From a bacterium (lineage in GTDB: Bacteria; Desulfobacterota; Binatia; DP-6), in NCBI GenBank assembly GCA_026129405.1, contig JAHCID010000003.1:433257-497256 (forward strand): a stretch of 64,000 bases of DNA. The letters are read 5' to 3'. The notes beneath the pieces are model-generated. The model was given only the letters and a program-made list of their open reading frames with translations. It ran no database searches and had not been told where the DNA came from. Shown in pieces: positions 9,465-16,927 of this stretch. The position numbers and the translations under genes are program-made. Position 1 is the stretch's first letter; each line of letters begins with the position of its first letter.

Positions 9465-9836
9465 TCACGCGGACGGATGCGGCGCCGGACCCGCCCGCAT
9501 CGTGCGAAGGCGGATCTGGAACGCGCCGACCGCGATCGAGAGCAGGCCGAGCGCGGCGAGCGCCTGCCCGACGAGGAAGAGCAGCTGGTAGTAGCCGAGC
9601 TTCGTCTGCGCGATCGCGATCTGCTGCTCCGCCTCGCTGGCGCGCGGGAAGAGGGCCGTCGGGTTGCGGTGGGCCGGGGTCGGGCGCGGCGTCGTGCGCA
9701 GGACGACGCGATACTCGTCGACCTTGATGCGCCCCGTGACCATGTCGGCGAGACCGACGCCGAACAGGAGCACGCCGATGAGAACGAAGCGGTTGCGCAG
9801 CAGCCCGGCGAAGCCGGCGTCGGTGCCTTCGGCCAC
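9465..9836 (-). CDS. Small hypothetical membrane protein, two TM segments
   Basis: I do not recognise this 123-residue protein. It has two clear hydrophobic helices: one around NRFVLIGVLLFGVGLADMV near the N-terminus and one around LLFLVGQALAALGLLSIAV near the C-terminus. A polar loop of about 50 residues lies between them. I chose the GTG at 9834-9836 because a longer version starting at 9944 would run through the divergent GTPase gene start. Six nt upstream of this GTG is the -10 box of a TTGACC-17-GAAGAT pair, which would give a leaderless message. Length, helices and high GC3 support a real gene; function is unknown. Confidence 0.6.
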   Translation of the reverse strand: MAEGTDAGFAGLLRNRFVLIGVLLFGVGLADMVTGRIKVDEYRVVLRTTPRPTPAHRNPTALFPRASEAEQQIAIAQTKLGYYQLLFLVGQALAALGLLSIAVGAFQIRLRTMRAGPAPHPSA

Positions 9837-9842
9837 GGCGGC

Positions 9843-9871
9843 ATCTTCCGGCCGCCCTCCCGGACGGTCAA
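9843..9871 (-). promoter_or_regulatory. Putative promoter of the small membrane protein, leaderless type
   Basis: TTGACC (9866-9871) and GAAGAT (9843-9848) on the minus strand are 17 nt apart. Only 6 nt separate the -10 box from the GTG start at 9836, so transcription would begin at or next to the start codon. Confidence 0.4.
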
Positions 9872-9934
9872 GGCGGACCCGCGCGCCGCGTCCGGTTGGA
9901 CGGGCGGAGGGAAGGTGCGAGTATCCGAGCACCC

Positions 9935-10930
9935 GTGTCGTCACCCGATGCCGCCGTCGCGCTCGTCGACCGCCTGCTCGCTGGAGACCGCGTGGCCCTG
10001 GCCCGGCTCATGACCCGGGTGGAGAACCGCGCTCCCGAGCTGGCGCAGGTGATGAGCCGGCTCTACCCGCACACCGGACGGGCCCAGGTGATCGGCATCA
10101 CCGGCCCGCCCGGCGCAGGCAAGTCGACGCTGGCGGATCGGCTGGTGGCCGGGTTCCGCGCGCAGGGGCGGCGGGTGGGCGTGGTCGCGGTCGATCCGTC
10201 GAGCCCGTTCACCGGCGGCGCGGTGCTCGGCGACCGCATCCGCATGCAGGCCCACTTCCTCGATCCGGGCGTCTTCATCCGCAGCCTGTCGACGCGCGGC
10301 AGCCACGGCGGCCTGCCGCGAGCGGCGCGCGACGTGACCCGGCTGCTCGACGCGTTCGGCGTCGACGTCGTGCTGGTCGAGACGGTCGGCGTCGGCCAGA
10401 CGGAGCTGGACGTGATGCGTCTGGCGGATACCATCGTCGTCGTGCTGGTCCCGGAGGCGGGCGACGCCGTGCAGGTGATGAAGGCAGGGCTCCTCGAGAT
10501 CGCCGACGTCTTCGTCGTCAACAAGGCCGACCGCGACGGCGCGCTGCGCATGCAGTCGGAGCTCGAGCAGATGCTGCACCTGCGGCCGGCGTCGGCGTGG
10601 GACGTCCCCGTGCTGACCACGCAGGCCGAGCGCAACCTCGGCGTCGACACCGTGCTGGCGGCGCTCGCCCGCCATCGTTCCGCCCGCGGCGCCGATCCGG
10701 CGGCAGCGGAGCGCGCCGCCGTGCGCCGCGCCGGCGACCTCGTCGACGTGCTCGAGGAGGAGCTGCGCCGGCGTCTCGAAGCCGGCCTCGGCGCAGCGAC
10801 CAACGGACTCGGGCCGCTGGTCGCCGCAGTACGCGACGGCTCGCTCGACCCGTACAGCGCCGCCCTGCGCATCCTCGGCGACACGGACGCGCTCGGCACC
10901 CTCGTCGGCACGGGAGGTGACCGGCGGTGA
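9935..10930 (+). CDS. meaB: MeaB/ArgK-family G3E GTPase
   Basis: This family escorts adenosylcobalamin-dependent acyl-CoA mutases, protecting or reloading methylmalonyl-CoA mutase and relatives. The 331-residue product has the P-loop GPPGAGKST (57-65), followed by VDPSSPFTGGAVLGDRIRM, the STRGSHGGL switch, ETVGVGQTE and the base-recognition NKAD. All are hallmark segments of MeaB. The GTG at 9935 gives the N-terminus expected of the family (LVDRLLAGDR helix); a TTG at 9896 would add 13 unlikely residues. A TATCCG box lies 7 nt upstream of this GTG. No mutase subunit is encoded in the window, so its client is elsewhere. The metallophosphatase gene starts at its stop codon. Confidence 0.9.
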   Translation: MSSPDAAVALVDRLLAGDRVALARLMTRVENRAPELAQVMSRLYPHTGRAQVIGITGPPGAGKSTLADRLVAGFRAQGRRVGVVAVDPSSPFTGGAVLGDRIRMQAHFLDPGVFIRSLSTRGSHGGLPRAARDVTRLLDAFGVDVVLVETVGVGQTELDVMRLADTIVVVLVPEAGDAVQVMKAGLLEIADVFVVNKADRDGALRMQSELEQMLHLRPASAWDVPVLTTQAERNLGVDTVLAALARHRSARGADPAAAERAAVRRAGDLVDVLEEELRRRLEAGLGAATNGLGPLVAAVRDGSLDPYSAALRILGDTDALGTLVGTGGDRR

Positions 10931-11643
10931 GCGGTCGCCTGTTCGCGATCGGCGACATCCACGGCTGCCTGCGCGAGCTCGAGGCGTTGCTGTCGGGCCT
11001 GCCGCTGGTCGCCGGCGACACGGTCTGCTGCGTCGGCGACTACATCGATCGCGGCCGCGACTCGAAGGGCGTCATCGACCTGCTGCTCGCCGCCCGCGAG
11101 CGCTCCGACGTCCGCTGGGTGTTCCTGAAGGGCAACCACGAGGACATGTGCCTCGCGTTCCTCGGCCGCCCCGGCCGCTGGGGCGAGTCGTGGATGCAGA
11201 ACGGCGGCGGCGCCGCGATCCGCAGCTACGGCCTCCCCGACCGCGCCGCGCCCGCCGCGGTGGAAGCCGCGATGCCCGAGTCGCACCTGGCCTTCCTCGC
11301 ATCGCTCGAGCGCGCGCTCGCCTGGCCCGGCCATCGCCTCGTACACGCCGGCATCCGCCCCGGACTGCCGTGGGAGCAGCAGACCGATCAGGACCTGTTC
11401 TGGATCCGCGAGGAGTTCATCGCCCACCCGCACGCGCTCCCGGACACCATCGTGTTCGGGCACACGCCGTCGCGCGACGTCCTCGTCGACCTTCCGTACA
11501 AGATCGGCATCGACACCGGCTGCGTGTACGGCGGCGCCCTCACGGCGCTCGAGCTCCCCGACGGTGTGCTGCACCAGGTGCGCGCCGGCGAACGCGCGCT
11601 GCGCCGCCGCCCGCTGCCCGAGGGCCGCCACCGCCGCTGGTGA
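10927..11643 (+). CDS. Serine/threonine-type metallophosphatase
   Basis: This 238-residue protein has the PPP-family metal-binding signatures: GDIHG near the N-terminus, GDYIDRG, GNHE and a later FGHTP. It resembles bacterial PrpA/ApaH-like phosphatases that act on phosphoproteins or dinucleoside polyphosphates; sequence alone does not decide which. The GTG start overlaps the meaB stop by 4 nt, so the two are probably cotranscribed. A link between the GTPase and the phosphatase is only inferred. No signal peptide or membrane segment is present. Confidence 0.88.
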   Translation: MSGRLFAIGDIHGCLRELEALLSGLPLVAGDTVCCVGDYIDRGRDSKGVIDLLLAARERSDVRWVFLKGNHEDMCLAFLGRPGRWGESWMQNGGGAAIRSYGLPDRAAPAAVEAAMPESHLAFLASLERALAWPGHRLVHAGIRPGLPWEQQTDQDLFWIREEFIAHPHALPDTIVFGHTPSRDVLVDLPYKIGIDTGCVYGGALTALELPDGVLHQVRAGERALRRRPLPEGRHRRW

Positions 11644-11654
11644 TGCCGCGACGC

Positions 11655-11683
11655 TTGCTTTCACGTCGGGCCGCGGCCATGGT
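11655..11683 (+). promoter_or_regulatory. Possible promoter of tRNA-Met
   Basis: TTGCTT (11655-11660) and CATGGT (11678-11683) are 17 nt apart and end 15 nt before the mature tRNA 5' end. The match to consensus is modest. Confidence 0.25.
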
Positions 11684-11698
11684 GCGGGGCTCTTTTGG

Positions 11699-11772
11699 GG
11701 CGACGTAGCTCAGTTGGCTAGAGCGAGGGTCTCATAATCCCTAGGTCGGCTGTTCGATCCAGCCCGTCGCCA
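11699..11772 (+). tRNA. tRNA-Met (anticodon CAT)
   Basis: The cloverleaf folds fully. Acceptor arms GGCGACG (11699-11705) and CGTCGCC (11765-11771) pair perfectly with discriminator A at 11772. The D-stem is GCTC/GAGC, and the T-stem GGCTG/CAGCC encloses TTCGATC. The anticodon loop CTCATAA (11731-11737) carries CAT with T33 and A37. The D arm and acceptor look like an elongator rather than an initiator. A lysidine-modified tRNA-Ile2 cannot be excluded by eye, and tilS is encoded in this window. The CCA end is not encoded. The innermost anticodon-stem pair (11730:11738) is a T-T mismatch. Confidence 0.93.
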
Positions 11773-13205
11773 TTCCCACTTCCGCCGCCCATTCGCGCGC
11801 CGGTGTCGTCTCCGGCGCTACCCGCTGCGGAGGCCTCCACCGGGTTGGTGCCGGTAGTGGTGCCGGTTGCCCCGTTCGCTTCTTCTCCTCGCCCCCCGCG
11901 TCGTCGGCGCGCCCCGAGGGTGTCGACGAGTGCGGTGACGCCGAGGGCGATCGCGAGGAAGTAGATCGGTCGGAACCCGAGCGCGAGGCGACCGACGGAG
12001 TCGGTCCCCATCGCGAGCAGGGTGACCGACACGAACACGCCCGCGGCGAACGGCGCGGCCACCCACGCGAAGAACTGCGCGACGTCGGCCGAGCCGAACC
12101 CCGTGGCGACCGCGACGGACACCAGCACGGCGAACACGAGCAGCATCGGCGGCGGCCAGAAGAGCACGCCCCAGAAGACCGCGTGCCACGCGACGACGGC
12201 GCGGAACCATGCGCTCTCGCGCGCCGGCTTCCAGAGAACCGCCTGCCGAAAGGCCCGCGGAACGGCGCGCGCGATGGAGACGGCGAACGCGAGTGGCGCC
12301 GCCCGCAGCACCTCACGCTGAACGTCGAGCCACGCTCGCGGGCCGAACTCGAGCGTCAGCCGATCGAGCGCGCCATAGGGATCCGCGTGCTGCGCCTTCA
12401 ACGCCGCTATGCGGCGCCGCTGCGGCGAGTCCGGAATCCGCGTCCACAGATCGAACTCGTAGATGCGCCCGAAGCTGTGGCGGGGGAGAAAGACTGCCAC
12501 CGGCTCCATCGATCCGGCGGAGCACGCCCACGAGACGAGCGACGCGGCCGCGAGGAGGAGGACCGTCGGAGCTGCGCTTGCGGCGCAGGCGCGCCAGCTC
12601 CGCCGCCGCATCCCCTCCAGGGCCGCGAAGAGCGGCACGGCGAACAGGTAGAAGGGCCGCGTGAGCACGAGACAGGCGAGCGCCCATCCTGCGCGCCGCC
12701 ACCCGTCGTCGATCAGCCGGAGCCACAGCGCCAGGAGCACGAGGAACATCGCGAGCGACTCGGACATGATCCAGACGGACATGTTCTGGATGTCGGCGTC
12801 GGCGACGAAGAGGACCGCCGCGACGGTTGCCGCGAGCCGTGACGCCGTGAGGCGATAGGCGATGTCGTAGAGCAGCGCCGTACTCGCGCCGGCGAGCAGA
12901 ACGACCTGGGCCGCGACCGTGACGCCGTACGATCCGAGGTGGCAGTGCCGTCCGACGTACTCGCACACCGCGATGAGCAGCGGATATCCGAGCGTTCGCT
13001 CGGAGGTGGGGACCGTACCCCACGTGAGCGCGCGTGCGTAGGCGAGATAGGACTCGCTGTCGCCGGACATCGACGGCCCCGCCGCGACCGCGTAGAGCCC
13101 CCAGCAGGCGAGACCGCCGAGCGCGACCGTCAGGACGCGGGGGAGTGCCGCACGACGGCTTTCTCGCAGCATCACCGACCAAGCGACGTACGGGCTGGCT
13201 TCCAT
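11718..13205 (-). CDS. Polytopic membrane glycosyltransferase-like protein (GT39/ArnT type)
   Basis: This 495-residue protein has about ten hydrophobic helices. Near the N-terminus it has a periplasmic loop with GDSESYLAYARAL and ERTLGYPLL, typical of GT-C enzymes that use lipid-linked sugars. It probably glycosylates a lipid or protein on the periplasmic side of the inner membrane; donor and acceptor are unknown. The ATG at 13203-13205 is preceded by a TTGGCC/TATGTG promoter-like pair. The last 18 codons and the stop lie antisense to the tRNA-Met gene. The final 60 residues after the last helix are Gly/Thr/Arg-rich and probably not conserved. Confidence 0.8.
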   Translation of the reverse strand: MEASPYVAWSVMLRESRRAALPRVLTVALGGLACWGLYAVAAGPSMSGDSESYLAYARALTWGTVPTSERTLGYPLLIAVCEYVGRHCHLGSYGVTVAAQVVLLAGASTALLYDIAYRLTASRLAATVAAVLFVADADIQNMSVWIMSESLAMFLVLLALWLRLIDDGWRRAGWALACLVLTRPFYLFAVPLFAALEGMRRRSWRACAASAAPTVLLLAAASLVSWACSAGSMEPVAVFLPRHSFGRIYEFDLWTRIPDSPQRRRIAALKAQHADPYGALDRLTLEFGPRAWLDVQREVLRAAPLAFAVSIARAVPRAFRQAVLWKPARESAWFRAVVAWHAVFWGVLFWPPPMLLVFAVLVSVAVATGFGSADVAQFFAWVAAPFAAGVFVSVTLLAMGTDSVGRLALGFRPIYFLAIALGVTALVDTLGARRRRGGRGEEANGATGTTTGTNPVEASAAGSAGDDTGARMGGGSGNGDGLDRTADLGIMRPSL

Positions 13206-13219
13206 GCCGACCAGCGATC

Positions 13220-13248
13220 CACATAGCCGAGTCGTCGTCACCGGCCAA
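13220..13248 (-). promoter_or_regulatory. Putative promoter of minus-strand glycosyltransferase
   Basis: TTGGCC (13243-13248) and TATGTG (13220-13225) on the minus strand are separated by 17 nt, with 14 nt from the -10 box to the ATG. The 231-nt gap to the divergent glycosyltransferase gene also holds a plus-strand promoter candidate. Confidence 0.4.
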
Positions 13249-13381
13249 GGCGGCAGTCGGAGGTCGCTCGACGGTGAGACGCATCGAACAGCCGCGCCGC
13301 GCGCGCAGAGCCTCGATCCGGCACGGCCCCGTGCGGAGTCCCGAGCCGCCGCGCGAGGTGGGCCGCCCCCGTCCCACGCCG

Positions 13382-13410
13382 TTGGCGCGGCGGCGGCAGT
13401 CCGGTACTCG
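13382..13410 (+). promoter_or_regulatory. Putative promoter of plus-strand glycosyltransferase
   Basis: TTGGCG (13382-13387) and TACTCG (13405-13410) are 17 nt apart, 26 nt upstream of the GTG at 13437. The -10 match is only partial. Confidence 0.3.
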
Positions 13411-13436
13411 GGGGCGCACATGGGACGGAGCGAGAC

Positions 13437-15071
13437 GTGTCCCCGTGCGGGACGCGCGCCACGCGGTTCGAGGCCGGCGCGCTGGGTGAACTGCTCGCCG
13501 TGACCGGGAACGACACGGCGCCCGTTCGCGGGCTCGAGCCGCTGCTGCTCGCCGTCTTCCTCGGCGCCCTCGGGTTCCATCTCTGGGCGGTGCTCGGCCG
13601 CCTCGGGGCGCCGCTGCTCGAAGCCCACGCGTTCCGTCAGACGCAGACGGCGATCACGGTCTACTGGCTGCTCCGGGGCGGCCCGTGGCTCGACTACGAG
13701 ACGCCCGTCCTCGGTCCGCCGTGGGCGATCCCGTTCGAGCTGCCGCTCTACCAATGGACGGTGGCGATGGTCGTGCGGGCGACCGGCCTGGCGCTCGACC
13801 CCGCGGGACGGATCGTCTCGGAGGCGTTCTTCCTCGCGACGCTCCTCCCATGCTGGCTGACGTTGCACGAGCTCGGGGTGACGCGGGCGCTGCGCTGGCC
13901 GTTCCTGGCGCTCCTCGTGGTGAGCCCGCTCTACGTCTTCTGGTCGCGCACCTTCATGATCGAGTCGACCGCGCTCTGCCTCGGGTGGGCATTCGCCGCA
14001 GCGGCGCTCGCGCACGCGAAGCGCCCGTCCGCCGGCCGCGCCGGCCTTGCGATCGCGTTCGGCGCGCTGGCCGCCGGAGCGAAGATCACGACGTTCCTCG
14101 GCTTCGAAGCGCTCGTCGCCGGCGTCCTGCTCCACCGCGCGTGGCGCCACCGCTGGAGGGGCGGACGGCTGGTGGCGGGGGCCGCCGTGCTCGGCCTGCC
14201 GCTGCTCGTCGGCGCAGCCTGGGTGTGGCACACGGACCAGGTGAGGGCGGAGAACCCGCTCGCGGCGGGGTTCATCACCTCCGACGCCATGCACGCCTGG
14301 ACCTTCGGGACGTGGGAGCAGCGGCTCTCCGCCGACACCTGGCGCAGCTTCTACACGGTGAAGGCGCGCGACGTTCTCGGCGTCCCGCTGATCGTGCTCG
14401 CAGCCCTCGTCGGCGTGGGGCTCGCCCGACGCCGCATCGGCCTCTTCGTCGCCGCGGTGCTGCTCTTCCTGCTGCCGCTGGTGCTGTTCGTGAACCTGCA
14501 CCTCGTCCACGACTACTACACGTACGCGAACGGCTGCTTTCTCGTCGCCGCCGTCGGCGTCGCCGTGCTCGCGCTGCTCGAGGCGGGCGGATGGCGGCGA
14601 TGGGGCGGCGTCGTGCTGCTCCTCGCCGCCGTCCTCGCAGGCGGTGGCGGCTATCTTCGCGACCGGCGGCCGACGCAGCTCCGCGCCGTGCCGGACCTCG
14701 GCCGCTCGGAGCTTGCACGGGCGGTACGGGCGTCGACGCACCCGAGCGACGTCCTCGTCGTCTACGGTGAGGACTGGTCGTCGGTGCTGCCGTACTACCT
14801 CGAGCGGCGCGCCGTCATGGACCGCGGTGCGCGCGATCCGGCGGCGCCGCCCGAGCTCGCCGGCGCCCTCGATCCGCTCGGCCCGCCGATGCAGGCGGCG
14901 CTGCGGCGCGTGGGGATGGATCGCGTCGCGGCGCTGCTCGCATGCAAGGGGACGCGGCAGCAGGACGCCCTCCTGCGCCGGCTGCTCGCGGCGCTGGAGC
15001 TCGAGGGCGCGCGCCGCGTGCCCACCCGGCGCTGCGACGTCTACTTCCGCAGCCGCTCGGAGCCGGGCTGA
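13437..15071 (+). CDS. Polytopic membrane glycosyltransferase-like protein (GT39 family)
   Basis: This 544-residue protein has roughly ten transmembrane helices. Just after the first helix comes the motif EAHAFRQTQTAITVYWLLRG, a hallmark of a bacterial GT39-like group. A soluble C-terminal part (from about residue 420) follows the last helix. It likely transfers a sugar from a polyprenyl-phosphate donor at the periplasmic face. It is divergent from the other membrane glycosyltransferase gene and shares the gap between them, so both may serve one surface glycan. The GTG at 13437 gives a long polar N-terminus; a GTG at 13500 is a reasonable alternative start. Confidence 0.82.
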   Translation: MSPCGTRATRFEAGALGELLAVTGNDTAPVRGLEPLLLAVFLGALGFHLWAVLGRLGAPLLEAHAFRQTQTAITVYWLLRGGPWLDYETPVLGPPWAIPFELPLYQWTVAMVVRATGLALDPAGRIVSEAFFLATLLPCWLTLHELGVTRALRWPFLALLVVSPLYVFWSRTFMIESTALCLGWAFAAAALAHAKRPSAGRAGLAIAFGALAAGAKITTFLGFEALVAGVLLHRAWRHRWRGGRLVAGAAVLGLPLLVGAAWVWHTDQVRAENPLAAGFITSDAMHAWTFGTWEQRLSADTWRSFYTVKARDVLGVPLIVLAALVGVGLARRRIGLFVAAVLLFLLPLVLFVNLHLVHDYYTYANGCFLVAAVGVAVLALLEAGGWRRWGGVVLLLAAVLAGGGGYLRDRRPTQLRAVPDLGRSELARAVRASTHPSDVLVVYGEDWSSVLPYYLERRAVMDRGARDPAAPPELAGALDPLGPPMQAALRRVGMDRVAALLACKGTRQQDALLRRLLAALELEGARRVPTRRCDVYFRSRSEPG

Positions 15072-15080
15072 GGCGTCGGG

Positions 15081-15109
15081 TTGCCTCGCCGGCCGGCGCG
15101 CCGTACCGT
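15081..15109 (+). promoter_or_regulatory. Putative promoter of the efflux operon, leaderless type
   Basis: TTGCCT (15081-15086) and TACCGT (15104-15109) are 17 nt apart. Only 6 nt separate the -10 box from the GTG start at 15116, so the message would be nearly leaderless. I see no clear CueR/MerR-type dyad with a stretched spacer. Confidence 0.45.
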
Positions 15110-15115
15110 CGTGTC

Positions 15116-15478
15116 GTGTCGCGCTCCCGCCGCCGTGCGCTGCTCCTCACCGTGCTGCTCGCGGTCGGGTTGCGCGCCGGCCACGCGGCCCCCGCGCTCG
15201 CGGCGGCGCAGGTCCGTGCGGTCGCCTGCTGCGCGGCCCACGAGAAGGCGGCGCCGCCCGTGCGCGAGGCGGAGCGCTGCTGCCAGATCGCGTCGGACGC
15301 CGGCGACCCCACGCTGCCGGGCGCCGGGCACGCGCTGCCGCCGCCGCTCCTCTCGGGCGCGGTGACGCTCCCCGTCGGCGTACCCGCCCTGGCCCTGGCG
15401 CTCGTGCCGCTCGCCCGCACCGGCGATCGCGCGACCGGGCCGCCGCGCTACCTGCGTCTCCTCACGCTGCTGCGTTGA
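15116..15478 (+). CDS. Small exported Cys-rich protein heading the efflux operon
   Basis: This 120-residue product has a basic N-terminus (SRSRRRALLLTVLLAVGLRA) and a signal-peptide-like hydrophobic stretch. It then has two CC pairs flanking a histidine (ACCAAHEKAAPPVREAERCC) and ends with a second hydrophobic stretch. I do not recognise a family. Its position immediately before a CusCBA-type operon and its paired cysteines suggest a periplasmic metal-binding accessory protein, which is inference. The GTG at 15116 directly precedes the basic signal sequence and sits 6 nt after a promoter-like -10 box. Reading further upstream in this frame would only enter the end of the glycosyltransferase gene. 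Confidence 0.6.
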   Translation: MSRSRRRALLLTVLLAVGLRAGHAAPALAAAQVRAVACCAAHEKAAPPVREAERCCQIASDAGDPTLPGAGHALPPPLLSGAVTLPVGVPALALALVPLARTGDRATGPPRYLRLLTLLR

Positions 15479-15592
15479 GCGGGCGTCCTCGCCCGTTCAC
15501 CCGGCGCTCCGCTGCGTGCGGGGCGTCAACCCGCCGGCACGGGTGTGCCCGCGGGCAGACGCCGGACCACGTCCGGCCGAGGAGACCCCGCC

Positions 15593-16927
15593 ATGCATCC
15601 CGCTCTTCCCGCCGTGGCGCTCGCGCTCGCGAGCGTCGCCACGGCCTGCTCGCTCGCGCCGCGTGCCGCGACCACGGAGCGCCAGCGCGCCGAGGCCGCC
15701 GGCGGCGCGTGGATCGTACCGCGTGCCGACCGGCACCTTCCCGCGCTTCCGCTCGCGCCCGGCTGGCGCGACGTGGTCGGACGGGCGCTGGTCGCCAACG
15801 GCGAGCTCGAGGCCGCCTACCGGGAGTGGCAGGCGGCGCTGGCCCGCATCGACGCGGCCGCCGCCTACCCGAACACGAACGTCTCGGTGGGCTTCGAGTA
15901 CCTCGTGTCCGGGCAGGGCCTCTCGGCCTGGGATCGCACCACGCTCGAGTTCGGGTTCGACCCGATGCAGAACCTCGCCTTCCCGACCAAGGTGCTCGCC
16001 GCCGGCGAGATCGCGCTGGCGGAGGCGCGCGCGGCCGGAGAGCGCTTCGCAGCGGCGCGGTTCGCGCTGAAGCGGCGGGTGCTCACCACCTGGTGGCAGC
16101 ATGCCCTCGCCGGCGAGCGTGTGCGCCTGGCGTACGACGCGCAGGCGCTCGCGCGACTCGCCGTCGCGACGGCGCGCGCCGCGACCGGCGCCGGAGCCCA
16201 GGCGGCCGACGCGGTCACCGCCGACGCCGCGCTGCTCGAGGCGGGCGCCGAGATCGGGCGGCTCGAGGCCGAGCGCACGGCGTTGCGTGCGACCCTGAAC
16301 GCGCTCGTCCTCCGTGCCGCCGACACGCCGCTCGACCCCCCGGCGACGCTGCCCGCGCCGCGCCCGCTTCCCGTGCCGGACGGGCGCGGCATCGCGGGCA
16401 ACCCGGGCCTGCGCGCACTCGCCCACGACCTCGCCGGACGCGAGCACGCGCTCGACCTCGCCTGGCAGCAGATCATCCCCGACGTGAACCCGTTCGTCGG
16501 GCTCACCGGCAGCATGGAGCGGGCGGCGGGGGTGGTGCTGTCGATTCCCGTGCGCATCCCGCTGATCCGTGCCGGCATCGCCGAGGCGCGGGCGATGCTG
16601 TCGCGGGCGGAGGCCCTGCGCGACCAGGCGGGACACGACCGCGACGCGGACCTCGTCGCGACGCTGGCGGCACTGCACGACGCCGATCGGCGAGCGACGC
16701 TGTGGTCGGAGCGGATCGTCCCCGCGCTCGCCCAGGCGGCGGCGACACGGCGGGCCGCCTACGCCGCCGAGGCGGGCGGGCTCGGGGATCTGCTCGACGC
16801 GGAACGCGCCGTCGTCGATGCGCGGCTCCTCGCCGCCGAGCTGCACGTGGCGCGCGAAACGCGTCTCGCCGAGCTGGAGGAGCTCGTCGGCGCCGACGCC
16901 GAGACGCTCGCGGGAGGTGCGTCGTGA
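15593..16927 (+). CDS. cusC: Outer-membrane efflux lipoprotein, TolC/CusC family
   Basis: This 444-residue protein is the outer-membrane channel of the RND pump. It begins with a lipoprotein signal peptide ending in VATAC, so the mature protein would be lipid-anchored at Cys19. It then has two long alpha-helical Ala/Arg/Glu-rich repeats typical of TolC-fold proteins, with the first repeat starting near YREWQAALARIDAAAAYPN. The ATG at 15593 has a GAGGAG ribosome site 8 nt away and opens directly into the signal peptide; a longer in-frame version from 15545 is unlikely. The cusB GTG overlaps its stop by 4 nt. Copper/silver specificity is taken from the neighbours. Confidence 0.87.
   Translation: MHPALPAVALALASVATACSLAPRAATTERQRAEAAGGAWIVPRADRHLPALPLAPGWRDVVGRALVANGELEAAYREWQAALARIDAAAAYPNTNVSVGFEYLVSGQGLSAWDRTTLEFGFDPMQNLAFPTKVLAAGEIALAEARAAGERFAAARFALKRRVLTTWWQHALAGERVRLAYDAQALARLAVATARAATGAGAQAADAVTADAALLEAGAEIGRLEAERTALRATLNALVLRAADTPLDPPATLPAPRPLPVPDGRGIAGNPGLRALAHDLAGREHALDLAWQQIIPDVNPFVGLTGSMERAAGVVLSIPVRIPLIRAGIAEARAMLSRAEALRDQAGHDRDADLVATLAALHDADRRATLWSERIVPALAQAAATRRAAYAAEAGGLGDLLDAERAVVDARLLAAELHVARETRLAELEELVGADAETLAGGAS

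Noticed and set aside
9896-9934. TTG start for the MeaB GTPase
   Set aside because: It adds residues not seen in the family; the GTG at 9935 fits the expected N-terminus and lies 7 nt after a -10-like box.
9837-9944. Upstream GTG start for the small membrane protein
   Set aside because: It would run through the divergent MeaB start; the GTG at 9836 has a suitable promoter and keeps both membrane helices.
11718-14741. A 1007-codon minus-strand frame spanning two glycosyltransferase genes
   Set aside because: Only the part from the ATG at 13205 encodes a membrane protein. The rest is Arg/Glu/Pro-rich antisense of the plus-strand glycosyltransferase, a common artefact in very GC-rich DNA.
15072-15115. 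CueR/MerR operator before the Cu efflux operon
   Set aside because: The spacer is 17 nt, not the 19-20 nt of MerR-type promoters, and no clear dyad is centred in it.
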